NCBI RefSeq assembly: GCF_021502675.1
Contig: NZ_JAKFHA010000017.1
Span: forward strand, 75,542 to 139,541
Origin: Yinghuangia soli
GTDB taxonomy: Bacteria > Actinomycetota > Actinomycetes > Streptomycetales > Streptomycetaceae
Direction: 5' to 3'
DNA: 64,000 nt
Shown: in pieces, positions 47,758 to 56,226 of the stretch
Layout: the number at the start of each line of letters is the position of its first letter
Position numbering within the stretch: the stretch's first letter is position 1
The notes under the pieces: model-generated
Told to the model about the DNA's origin: nothing
Database searches by the model: none
What the model saw: only the letters and a program-made list of their open reading frames with translations
Position numbers and translations under genes: made by a program

Positions 47758-48537
47758 TCAGTTCTGCTGCGCCTTGACGAGCTTGTCGTATTGAGCACGG
47801 ACCATCGCCTCGGGAGCCGTGGCGGCTGCAGCCGTGGACTCCGACGGCTTGTCCCCCACGGCCGAGCCGTACACCTGCACGAGCGCGGATCCGCTGCGCA
47901 CCAGGCAGACGATCGCCGAACCGGAAAGGTCCGCGACGAACTCGACGACCAGCGAATCGTCGCCGAAGCCGTACCCCTTGCCGTCCTTCGCGCCCGGCTG
48001 CGCCGGGCCGGGCCGCACTGCGAAGGCGATCGTGTCGCCCTCGTCGTCGGTCATCGCGAACGACGTGCACTTCGCCAACGCCGCCCGCGCCTCGGCGACC
48101 AGCTTTTCCGCTGTCCCGGCAGCGTAGGTCGCGGTGCTCACCATGGCCGTGTGGCCCAGCGGTGCGCCTTCCTTGGTGACGGCGACCTGTGCCGCAGCGA
48201 GCGGCCGGTATCCCCGGGCCGGCGAGAGCAGTTGGGCCAACGGCAGGCACTCGGCCTTGTCGACCGTCTTGTCCGAGTAAATGTCCTCGTCGACGACGGA
48301 ATCGGACAAGGCGCGGTAGCCGGGCAGGTCGTCGCCGGTCAGCAGCGCGTCCTGAAGTTGCCGGGCGGTCAGGGCCTTGCCGCCCGGCGTGCCCGCGCCC
48401 GGGGTCTGCGAGTTGCCCGGCCTCGTGGCCACCGTGTCGGACGTGTCGTCCTTCTTGCCACCGGACTCGCATGCCGACACGAGCAGGAACATCGGGATTG
48501 CTGCGGCGATGGCGAGACGCTTGCCGATGAATCGCAT
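47758..48537 (-). CDS. Secreted lipoprotein, two-Cys sensor-like family (member 6)
   Basis: 259 residues. Signal peptide MRFIGKRLAIAAAIPMFLLV with lipobox SAC, short linker, LQDALLTGDDLPGYRAL, first Cys in AECLPLAQLL, second in AKCTSFAM, and a third Cys in AIVCLVRSG that the other copies lack. C-terminal MVRAQYDKLVKAQQN is nearly the same as member 7. ATG 48537 with AAGGA upstream. The closest relative of member 7 in the array. Function unknown. Confidence 0.8.
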   Translation of the reverse strand: MRFIGKRLAIAAAIPMFLLVSACESGGKKDDTSDTVATRPGNSQTPGAGTPGGKALTARQLQDALLTGDDLPGYRALSDSVVDEDIYSDKTVDKAECLPLAQLLSPARGYRPLAAAQVAVTKEGAPLGHTAMVSTATYAAGTAEKLVAEARAALAKCTSFAMTDDEGDTIAFAVRPGPAQPGAKDGKGYGFGDDSLVVEFVADLSGSAIVCLVRSGSALVQVYGSAVGDKPSESTAAAATAPEAMVRAQYDKLVKAQQN

Positions 48538-48567
48538 GCAGAAAGGTCCTTCGCACATCGAATAGGG

Positions 48568-48599
48568 CGGCCGACCGGTCCGCGGGGATCGGTCGGCCG
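48568..48599 (-). terminator. Terminator hairpin between lipoprotein members 7 and 6
   Basis: Perfect 10-bp arms (48568-48577 with 48590-48599), starting 9 nt past the member 7 stop. Confidence 0.65.
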
Positions 48600-48607
48600 A
48601 CGGCGGC

Positions 48608-49390
48608 TCAGCTCTTCTGGGCCTTGACGAGCTTGTCGTACTGGGCGCGGAGCAGGGACGCGTCGATGGTGTTCTCCGACGGGGCGTCTTTGGTGATGTC
48701 CATGTCGAGGACCATGCCCTGCAGGACGACGGGGCCGCTGCGGACGAAGACGACCTGGAGGAGGGTCGGGTCGGTTTCGCCGTCCTCGAGCATCGAGAAG
48801 TCGAGGGCCAGCGAGTCGTCGCCGAAGCCGGGCTTCTTGGCTTCCTTGGTCGTGTACGCCGTCTTGGTGTTCTCGGGGTCGACGGCGGAGAACGACGCGC
48901 ACTTGGAGAGCGCGGCGCGGGCGTCCTTGAGGGCCTTTTCGGCCTTGTCGCCGTCGAACTGGCCGAGCGCCATCATGTGCACGGTCTTGGGGGCCGTCTC
49001 CTTGTTCACGGCCACGGTGGCGGTGAGCGACGGCATGTGGTCCTTGTCGGCCGCCACGAGGTTCATGAGCGGCTGGCATTCGGGCTTGTCGGTCTTCTCC
49101 GGGGACGCCGAGTCGTCCTCGGGGTCGCCGGTCGTGGCGGTCCAGCCGGGGACGTCGGCGCTGACCAGCAGGGCCGCCTTGAGCTTGTCCTCGGTGAGCG
49201 CCTTGCCGCCGGGCTTGCCGGCCGGGGAGTCTGCCGCGCCGGGCGTGCTGCCCGGCGTGGCGCCCGCGTTGCCGGCGTTGCCGGCCGTGGCTGATTTGTC
49301 GTCCTTCTTGTCGTCCGAGCTGCAGGCGGTGGCCAGGGCGAGCAGCGGGACGATTGCGGCGACGGCGATCCGCTTACCGGCAAAACGCAT
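48608..49390 (-). CDS. Secreted lipoprotein, two-Cys sensor-like family (member 7)
   Basis: 260 residues. Signal peptide MRFAGKRIAVAAIVPLLALA with lipobox TAC, Asp/Lys then Ala/Gly/Pro linker, LKAALLVSADVPGW, first Cys in PECQPLMNLV, second in SKCASFSA, and end LLRAQYDKLVKAQKS. ATG 49390 with AAAGGAAG upstream. It begins the leftward array and is divergent from the dynamin operon across 211 bp, so both units share one control region. Function unknown; envelope location is certain from the lipobox. Confidence 0.8.
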   Translation of the reverse strand: MRFAGKRIAVAAIVPLLALATACSSDDKKDDKSATAGNAGNAGATPGSTPGAADSPAGKPGGKALTEDKLKAALLVSADVPGWTATTGDPEDDSASPEKTDKPECQPLMNLVAADKDHMPSLTATVAVNKETAPKTVHMMALGQFDGDKAEKALKDARAALSKCASFSAVDPENTKTAYTTKEAKKPGFGDDSLALDFSMLEDGETDPTLLQVVFVRSGPVVLQGMVLDMDITKDAPSENTIDASLLRAQYDKLVKAQKS

Positions 49391-49550
49391 GAAGTGGGCT
49401 TCCTTTGTGACAGGTTCGACCGGCCGCCGGAGGGGATCCGGGCCGGCCTGACTGGGCGTCAGAGTGGCGCATCGACAGGTTGCTTGTCCATGGGATTCCG
49501 GCTGCTCGGAGCGGCATTGCCAAGCCTTGCTTTTGTCTCCGGACCCCACG

Positions 49551-49580
49551 TTGACGCGGGTATACAGGCCCCGTCAGACT
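49551..49580 (+). promoter_or_regulatory. Promoter of the dynamin operon
   Basis: TTGACG (49551-49556), 18-nt spacer, CAGACT (49575-49580). A start at about 49587 gives a ~15-nt 5' leader to the ATG at 49602. Confidence 0.45.
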
Positions 49581-49601
49581 GGCCCCACTCTGGGGGGAGC
49601 C

Positions 49602-51785
49602 ATGCACGTGGGGAACACTCATGGGCCGGGCGATCACCGGTCCCAAGTCGCGCGCGACGAACGCCGCGACACGATCGAGGCACTGACCGAGGTGTCCGAC
49701 CACCTCGATTTCGCGCTGCGCCTGGTGCGCAGCACGGTCGCCGACCGCGACCGCCTCGCGGACCTGACCGCGCGCATCCGCAGCGTCGAGGAGCGCCTGA
49801 AGGACGACCGGTACTACCTGGCCGTCATCGGCGAGTTCTCGGCCGGCAAGAGCACCTTCATCAACGCCCTGCTGGGCCTGGACCTGCTGCCCACATCCGC
49901 GCTGCGCACCACCGCGGCGGCGACCCGGATCACGCACGGTCCGGAGTTCTCCCTGCTGGTGCGCTTCCGCAACGACGGCATCCGGTACGTGTACCCGGCG
50001 GGCCGCACCGAAGGGGCGGCGAGCCCGCTGGGCCGCATGCTGCTGCACCTCGCGCCTTACCTGCGCGTGCCGTCCGACACCGCGGGCATCCTGTCGCTGC
50101 TCACCGCGGACGAGCGCATCGCCCCGCACCTGGAGTACCTGGAGGTGCGGCACCCCGCGACGCCGCTGCGCGACGGCCTGGTGATCATCGACACGCCGGG
50201 CACCAACGCGGAGGTCGGGCACACCGAGATCACCGCCGAGGTGATGCGCGGCGAGGCGGACCTGGCTGCGGTGCTGAGCCCGTCCGCGTCGCCTGCGTCG
50301 TCCTCGCTGACCGGTTTCCTCACCGAGGCGCTGGATCCCGCGCTGCTGCGCCGCTGCATCTTCCTCGTGACGAAGATGGACCACGTCGAGGAGGACGAGC
50401 ACGACGACCTGCTCAACCATGTACGGCGCCGGTTCGCGCGGCTGCTCGACCTGGACGACGTGGTGGTGCAGGGCGTCGCGGCCGATGCGGTGCTGCGCCG
50501 GGCGACCGGGCGGCCGCTGCTCGGCCCGGAACAGGAGTACTGGGCCGACATCTTCCCCACCACGCTGGCCGCGCTGCGCGATCTGATGCAGCGCCAGCGC
50601 ATCATCGCGGTCTCCGACCATCTGCTGCGCCTCCTGGAGGACGTGCTCGGCGAGATGGGCAGCGAACTGGAGGACGCGCAGCGCCGGCTGGCCGAGGAGG
50701 AGGCCGAACTCGGCGCGGTGCGGGTGCCGGACCTGGCCGCGTTCGCGCAGCGGCACGCGGTGCGCGGCGGCCTGCTGGTCGACGCGGGGGCGGAGAACGC
50801 CCGGCGCGCGGTGAGCGCGATGGCCGCGCAATGGCAGCAGTACACGCGGCGTTCGATCGATGCGGCGATAGATGCGGCGGTCACGCCGGACGACATGCGC
50901 CGGGTGATCCGCACCGATGTGCCCGACCTGATCCGGCGCGACCTGCCGCGTATCGGCGACGTCGTGCAGACCGCGGTCACCGCCGCCTTGGCGGACGGCG
51001 CGAAGCAGGCCGAGGCGGCGGTGGAGGGCGCGTTCGAGGCCGAGTACGCCAAGCTCGACCAGACCACCGCGCGCGTCCTGCGGCCCAACTTCACCGTGGT
51101 GAACGGGCATGCGCTGGCGGACAGCATGCTGCAGGCGTACGAGTCCAACGTCGCGGGTGTCACACAACAGCTACGGGCGGTTCGCCAACAGGCAACAAGA
51201 TCAGGACCGATCGGCTCCGGAGTGGACCAGTGGTTCACCTCGATGCCCCCGCCGACGGGTCCGCGCAAGGGCACCGTGCCGCCCAACATGCCGCCCCCGG
51301 TGCCGCGGCATTCCGGACAGTTCGCCCCGCCGAATCAGGACAGACCCGTCCCATATCCGGTGCAATCGCCCCCGCCGATCCCGCCTCCGCCGGGCGCCCA
51401 ACTGCGCGGTGGGCTGGGCGGTTTCGCGGCGCGCGTGGCCGACTCGCTTTCCTCGACGGACATGAATCTGCTGCGGAACCACGCACGGGCCGAAATGCAT
51501 CAGACACTCCAGACGGTCGCGACCGGCCTCGCCGTCCAGATCGACGAGGCGATCGAGTCCGCCACCGGGCACTACGCGGGAACCGTCCGCGAGCACGTGG
51601 AGCAGTACCGGGCCGCGTACGAGCAGACGGTCGCCGACATGGTCACCGAGCACCACCGGCGCGAGGCCATCCTCGCGGCGCGCAGGACCCTGCTGCAGGA
51701 CGCAAGCAGGCAGACGGAACGGCGACGCGCGACGGTCAACTCCCAACGCGAGCGCCTCTCTACTCGGGGGGGAACCCGAATATGA
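49602..51785 (+). CDS. Dynamin-like GTPase 1
   Basis: Bacterial dynamin-family large GTPase, 727 residues. G1 GEFSAGKSTFINALLG (78-93), G2 LRTTAAATRI with the switch threonine, G3 IIDTPGTNAEVGHTEIT (about 196-212), G4 TKMDHVEEDEHDD (257 on). A long helical stalk follows (LLRLLEDVLGEMGSELEDAQ). At about 545-600 a Pro-rich linker with PPP/PPPP clusters interrupts it, then a short amphipathic region and a final coiled coil (REAILAARRTLLQDASRQTE). No clear transmembrane helix, unlike its two partners. ATG 49602. Its stop overlaps the next ATG (ATGA). Expected role: membrane association or remodelling; no function known. Confidence 0.9.
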   Translation: MHVGNTHGPGDHRSQVARDERRDTIEALTEVSDHLDFALRLVRSTVADRDRLADLTARIRSVEERLKDDRYYLAVIGEFSAGKSTFINALLGLDLLPTSALRTTAAATRITHGPEFSLLVRFRNDGIRYVYPAGRTEGAASPLGRMLLHLAPYLRVPSDTAGILSLLTADERIAPHLEYLEVRHPATPLRDGLVIIDTPGTNAEVGHTEITAEVMRGEADLAAVLSPSASPASSSLTGFLTEALDPALLRRCIFLVTKMDHVEEDEHDDLLNHVRRRFARLLDLDDVVVQGVAADAVLRRATGRPLLGPEQEYWADIFPTTLAALRDLMQRQRIIAVSDHLLRLLEDVLGEMGSELEDAQRRLAEEEAELGAVRVPDLAAFAQRHAVRGGLLVDAGAENARRAVSAMAAQWQQYTRRSIDAAIDAAVTPDDMRRVIRTDVPDLIRRDLPRIGDVVQTAVTAALADGAKQAEAAVEGAFEAEYAKLDQTTARVLRPNFTVVNGHALADSMLQAYESNVAGVTQQLRAVRQQATRSGPIGSGVDQWFTSMPPPTGPRKGTVPPNMPPPVPRHSGQFAPPNQDRPVPYPVQSPPPIPPPPGAQLRGGLGGFAARVADSLSSTDMNLLRNHARAEMHQTLQTVATGLAVQIDEAIESATGHYAGTVREHVEQYRAAYEQTVADMVTEHHRREAILAARRTLLQDASRQTERRRATVNSQRERLSTRGGTRI

Positions 51786-53428
51786 CCGAGCCCTACGGCG
51801 ACGACCTGTACACGGAGCTCCCGGCCGACGGCCTGGACGACATGTCGCTGGACACCACGCTCGCGGACGACGCGGGCAGCACCGACCTGCTGTGGGAGAC
51901 CGCGCCGGACGGCATCGAGACGCTGGACGCGGTCGCCGACCCGGCGCTCGACGCGCCGGCCCCCGATCTGCCCGACTACACCGACCCGCTGGACGTGCCG
52001 CAGGGCGGCGACATCCCCACCGAGGAGCCCCCCTACACCGGGACCGGCACCGGCGACCCGATCGAGCCCGGCGCGCAGCAGGAGCTCGACCCGTACATGC
52101 CGGGCGCCGAGGACCCGTACGCGGAGGGCACCGGCGAGGACCCGTACGGCGAGACCGGCACCGACCCGTACGCGGACGCCGGTTCCGAGGACCCGTACGC
52201 GGTCGACCCGAACGACCCGAACGTCGGCCTGGACCCGTCCGACCCGAACTACGACCACTACTACGCCGAGCACGGCTACCCGTACGACGGCCCGAGCGAC
52301 GTCTCGGACGCCGCGGTCGAGGACGACAACAGCGAGGCGCCGAGCGACCCGCTGCCGGTCGACGACTACACGGGCTACGACCCCGACGCGTACACGCCGA
52401 CCGACTACTCGTACGACGACCCGTTCGCCTACCCGGGCTACGACGAGGGCTACGACCCGTACGGCGAGGCGGGCTACGACCCGTACGCGGACGGCCCGTA
52501 CGGCGGCGGCTACGACGTGGTGTACGACCCGTGCTGGGGCGACTTCGGCTACGACCCGTACCAGCAGATCTTCGTCGAGGTCAACGTCACGGTCGAGGGC
52601 GACGTGTACGTCGTCGGCGACCAGACCGCGGACGTGTACGTGGTCGACGACTCGGACACCTACATCGACAACTCCGACAACTCCACGACGTACGTCGACA
52701 ACTCGACGACCTACGTGGACAACTCCTCCGACACCCACGTGGACGTCGACTACACCGAGACCACCGTGGTCCAGGAAGAGGTCGTGTACTACGAGGGCTG
52801 GGACGGCGACTCGGCCCCGCCGTACGAGTCCTACGGCCCGATGGAGATCGCGCACTACACGCCGGACTGGAACGTCACGGACTTCGACGGCGTGGGCGAC
52901 CCGCTGGCCGACGCCGCGTACTTCCACGAGGCGGAGAACCCGGTCAACACCCCGCTGGTGACCGAGGGCCAGATCATCGAGAAGCTGACCGGCACCCCGT
53001 TCAACGAGGAGGCGCTGGCCGCGCAGGCCGAGAACGCCGGCTTCTTCGACCCCGAGCTGGGCATGACGAACACCGACGTCGGCAGCCTGCTGGAGCTGCA
53101 CGGCATCGAGACCGAGACGGTCTACGACGCCGACATGGACACCATCATGAACGCGCTGGAGAGCGGCGACCCGGTCATGGCGGTGGTCGACGTCAACGAG
53201 ACCGGCATCCCGATGCGCGACGTGGTGACCGGCGAGCCCATCGAGCAGAACCCGTCCGTCATGGGCTCGGTGTGGGTCACCGGCGTCGACGTGCAGCCCG
53301 ACGGCTCGGTCTACGTCCTCGTGAACGACCCGGGCTGGCCCGAGGGCCAGACCCAGGCGATCGCGATCGAGGACTTCGCGAACGCGTGGGAAGAGAGCGG
53401 CAACCAGGCGGTCATCGCACACGCCTGA
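51782..53428 (+). CDS. Acidic DPY-repeat protein with a C39-like pseudo-peptidase domain
   Basis: 548 residues, extremely acidic. Residues ~1-250 are Asp/Tyr/Pro/Gly-rich with more than a dozen DPY repeats. Residues ~260-340 are a Val/Asp/Thr/Asn strand-rich region with repeated TTYVDNS. The C-terminal ~180 residues resemble a C39-like peptidase: GQIIEKLTGTPFNEEALAAQ, TDVGSLLELHGIETETVYDA, ESGDPVMAVVDV, VWVTGVDVQPDGSVYVLVND, IEDFANAWEESGNQAVIAHA. However, the catalytic Cys near its N-edge and the His before VTGVD are missing; the only Cys lies in the repeat half. No signal peptide. Start ATG 51782 is coupled to GTPase 1. It may be a scaffold or cargo for the GTPases. Confidence 0.8.
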   Translation: MTEPYGDDLYTELPADGLDDMSLDTTLADDAGSTDLLWETAPDGIETLDAVADPALDAPAPDLPDYTDPLDVPQGGDIPTEEPPYTGTGTGDPIEPGAQQELDPYMPGAEDPYAEGTGEDPYGETGTDPYADAGSEDPYAVDPNDPNVGLDPSDPNYDHYYAEHGYPYDGPSDVSDAAVEDDNSEAPSDPLPVDDYTGYDPDAYTPTDYSYDDPFAYPGYDEGYDPYGEAGYDPYADGPYGGGYDVVYDPCWGDFGYDPYQQIFVEVNVTVEGDVYVVGDQTADVYVVDDSDTYIDNSDNSTTYVDNSTTYVDNSSDTHVDVDYTETTVVQEEVVYYEGWDGDSAPPYESYGPMEIAHYTPDWNVTDFDGVGDPLADAAYFHEAENPVNTPLVTEGQIIEKLTGTPFNEEALAAQAENAGFFDPELGMTNTDVGSLLELHGIETETVYDADMDTIMNALESGDPVMAVVDVNETGIPMRDVVTGEPIEQNPSVMGSVWVTGVDVQPDGSVYVLVNDPGWPEGQTQAIAIEDFANAWEESGNQAVIAHA

Positions 53429-53442
53429 TCCGGATAGCCGTC

Positions 53443-53486
53443 CGGCGGGCCGGGCGTCCTGGTGACGTCCCGGGCCCGGCCCGCCG
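53443..53486 (+). terminator. Hairpin between the acidic protein and GTPase 2
   Basis: Perfect 13-bp arms (53443-53455 with 53474-53486), followed by TTTG. It may divide the operon or set a lower level for the downstream GTPases. Confidence 0.6.
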
Positions 53487-53548
53487 TTTGCGGCATCCCG
53501 TCCGATCCGCTTGCCCACAACCTGACTTCCCTCGAGAGGACTACCTCC

Positions 53549-56149
53549 GTGACCATCGACCGTGAGGCCGTCAACGCCCGCGTCGCGCAGACCCAGCCCC
53601 GCCGCCAGAGCGGCGTCGCCGCGCTGCTCGGCGGCATCCACCGCAGCGCCGAACTGAAGGGCTGGCTCAAGTCCGGCTCGATCGCGCTGCCGCCCGTCGC
53701 CGAGCGCGTGGACGGCACCTGGACGCTGACCGCGCTCGTCGCGGTCGGCCGCCGCGAGCCGCAGGCGCCGGTCATCACCGTGTCCCCCGCGTGGGGCGCG
53801 GTGCAGTGGGAGTGGCCTTCGCAGAAGGTGCTCCAGCACACCACGCTCGCCGAGCACGCCGCGGCCGCCGACATGCTCGCCAAGGCGGCCGGCGCCGAGA
53901 CGAACTGGAACCTGTCGATGCAGGCCGAGGCGCTGGCCGCGCGGGCCCGCTTCTTCCAGACGCTGACCCGCTTCGTCTCCGAGCCGGGCGAGCGCGACCT
54001 CAAGCTGCTCACCCGCGCCTACGCGCAGGTGCTCCCGCGGGCCGCGTACCCGATCTACCACATGCTGGTGCCCAGCACCCGCAGCTGGCTGCAGGTCTCG
54101 CCGGCCGCCCCCGCGAAGGCGGCGGCGGGCCGTGAGCAGCGCTCGCGTTCGGCGGGCGCCTCGGCCGAGGCCGGCGTCGCCGGTCTACCCGGCCCGTCGA
54201 GGACCGCGGCGCAGCAGCAGCCTGCTGCGCCGAAGGCGGCCCCGGCCGGCGCCGCGGCACGGGGCGCGGGGGCCCCGGCGCGCGGCACCGGTCCGTCCTC
54301 GGCGGGCGCTCCTCCCCGGCGGGCCGCCACCGCGGCTCCCGCGGCGACGCCCAGGCGCGATGCGGGCTCCGGCCCCAGCCTGGTCAAGTCCGCGGGCGCC
54401 GCACTCAGCACGCCCATCACCGAGGCGCGCGAACTGGCCGAGCAGTACGGCCTGGAGCAGATCTGCACCGAGGTCGACCGGCTGCGCGCCCGGATGCGCC
54501 GGCCCGGCTTCCGCATCGCGGTGGTCGGCGAGTTCGGCCGCGGCAAGTCGACGCTGGTGAACCGCCTCCTCGGGGCCAAGGTCGTCCCCGAGGGACGGCA
54601 CACCCGCGTCCCGGTCGTGGTGGCGCCCGGGCCCGAGGCCCGGCTCGAACTGCAGTACGCGGACGGCCGGGCCGAGGTCCGGCCGTCCGTCCCGGAGTCG
54701 TGGGCGGACCTGGACGAGGCCGCGGCGCGCGAGGGCGGCGCCGCGCTGGTCGGCATCCGCGTGCTGGTCGCCGACCCGGAACTGGCCCGGCTCGACGTGG
54801 AGATCGTGGACACTCCCGGGGTGAACGCGGGACTCGGCGAGGGCGTGGACGACGACCAGGCCCAAGACCTGGTGCGGCGTACCGTGGCGGCCAGCGACGC
54901 GGCGTTCATGGTGGTGTCCGCGAGTGCGCCGCTCGGGCTGTCGGAGACCTCGTTCCTCGAGGAAGAGGTCATCTCCAAGCACGTGCCGCGGATCACCGTG
55001 GTGGTGTCGAAGCTGGACTCGGTCGACGAGGACGAGCGCGAGGACATCGTCGACTACCTGGGCGGCCGCGTGCGGCGCATCGCCCCGGTGCTCGAAGTGC
55101 TGCCCGGTCCGCACCGCGAGGACAGCGCGCCGATCGCCGGGGTGCGGGCCCGCCTGGAGGAGTACGCCGGTTCCGGCGGGCGGCGGGCCATGCGGGCCCG
55201 CCAGACCGCGGGCCAACTCCTGGGCCTCCTCGAGGAGATGACCGAACTGGCCCGGCAGGGCGTGGCGGACTCGGCGCTCAGCGTCGAGGACAAGCGGCGC
55301 GCGGCCGAGGCCGCCGAGGTCGAGATCGACAACATGACCGCGGAATGGGGCAAGGTCCGCGTGGAGCTGCAGAAGCGGCGCAGCACCACCGCGGAGAAGT
55401 TCCGCGAGCACCTGGCGCAGTCCCAGGAGGACCTGCTCGGGGTGCTGAAGTACGAGATGGACCGCACCCCGGACCCCAAGACGTGGTGGGAGCGCGACCT
55501 GCCGTTCCGGCTGCGCCGTGAGCTGACCGCGATGGCCAAGAAGTACGAGGGCCAGCTGCACTCCAGCGTCAGCGCCGACCTGCAGTGGCTCGACGCGCAG
55601 ATGAAGCGGCACTTCGGCAAGGGCAGCACGCACAAGGTCGACAAGGCCGAGCAGCTGTCCACCGAGTTCGAGCTGAACGAGGCCGAGGAACTGGGCCTCA
55701 AGGACCTCAAGAGCCGCAAGCTGGCCTGGCGCATCGGACCCAGCGGCGTGGCCGTGCTGGGCATGCTGATCATCCCGCTGACCGGCGGCCTCGCGGCCAT
55801 CCCGATGGGTGCGGGCATGGCGGCCTCGGTGGGCGGCATGGTGCTCGGCGAGGTCAAGTCCGGCTCGCTCACCGAACAGCAGCGCGGGCAGGCCGCGAAG
55901 GCCCTGGAACCGGCCATCGAGGAGATGCTGTCCGGCTTCTCGCAGCAGGTCTCGGACCGGCTGTACGAGCTGTACGCGGGCGTCATGGACGAGGCCGTAC
56001 GCGGCCAGAAGGCCTGGCGTGCGGACCGGCTGCAGGCGCTCACCGCGCAGGGCTCGGACGGGCCGGACTGGCAGGAACTGTTCACCCGAACCCAGGAATT
56101 GATCACCGGCGTCAGCGCATTGATCGACGGTGACGGCACGGACGCGTGA
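53549..56149 (+). CDS. Dynamin-like GTPase 2 (membrane-anchored)
   Basis: 866 residues. A novel N-terminal domain (1-190; GIHRSAELKGWLKSGSIALP and NWNLSMQAEALAARARFFQT) precedes a ~100-residue Ala/Pro/Gly linker. The GTPase has G1 GEFGRGKSTLVNRLLG (327 on), the Thr-containing HTRVPVVV switch, G3 VDTPGVNAGLGEGVDDD and G4 SKLDSVDEDERED. A long coiled-coil stalk then leads to a hydrophobic hairpin (about 733-770: VAVLGMLIIPLTGGLAAIPM, GAGMAASVGGMVLGE), and a C-terminal helical bundle follows. This layout, with the membrane hairpin inside the stalk, resembles mycobacterial IniA. The start GTG 53549 has AGAGGA 8 nt upstream. Confidence 0.88.
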   Translation: MTIDREAVNARVAQTQPRRQSGVAALLGGIHRSAELKGWLKSGSIALPPVAERVDGTWTLTALVAVGRREPQAPVITVSPAWGAVQWEWPSQKVLQHTTLAEHAAAADMLAKAAGAETNWNLSMQAEALAARARFFQTLTRFVSEPGERDLKLLTRAYAQVLPRAAYPIYHMLVPSTRSWLQVSPAAPAKAAAGREQRSRSAGASAEAGVAGLPGPSRTAAQQQPAAPKAAPAGAAARGAGAPARGTGPSSAGAPPRRAATAAPAATPRRDAGSGPSLVKSAGAALSTPITEARELAEQYGLEQICTEVDRLRARMRRPGFRIAVVGEFGRGKSTLVNRLLGAKVVPEGRHTRVPVVVAPGPEARLELQYADGRAEVRPSVPESWADLDEAAAREGGAALVGIRVLVADPELARLDVEIVDTPGVNAGLGEGVDDDQAQDLVRRTVAASDAAFMVVSASAPLGLSETSFLEEEVISKHVPRITVVVSKLDSVDEDEREDIVDYLGGRVRRIAPVLEVLPGPHREDSAPIAGVRARLEEYAGSGGRRAMRARQTAGQLLGLLEEMTELARQGVADSALSVEDKRRAAEAAEVEIDNMTAEWGKVRVELQKRRSTTAEKFREHLAQSQEDLLGVLKYEMDRTPDPKTWWERDLPFRLRRELTAMAKKYEGQLHSSVSADLQWLDAQMKRHFGKGSTHKVDKAEQLSTEFELNEAEELGLKDLKSRKLAWRIGPSGVAVLGMLIIPLTGGLAAIPMGAGMAASVGGMVLGEVKSGSLTEQQRGQAAKALEPAIEEMLSGFSQQVSDRLYELYAGVMDEAVRGQKAWRADRLQALTAQGSDGPDWQELFTRTQELITGVSALIDGDGTDA

Positions 56150-56226
56150 CACCGGTCCGTTGACCGTATGATCCGCAGGGATCGTCGCACGGGGGACGGA
56201 CCGGCGCGGCGGAGGGAGGGAGAGCA

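Noticed and set aside
49394-51781. Very long open frame upstream of and in frame with the acidic protein
   Set aside because: Its Arg/Gly/Ala composition has no family character and it lies over GTPase 1, whose motifs are clear. Only the part from ATG 51782 has a start and coherent domains.
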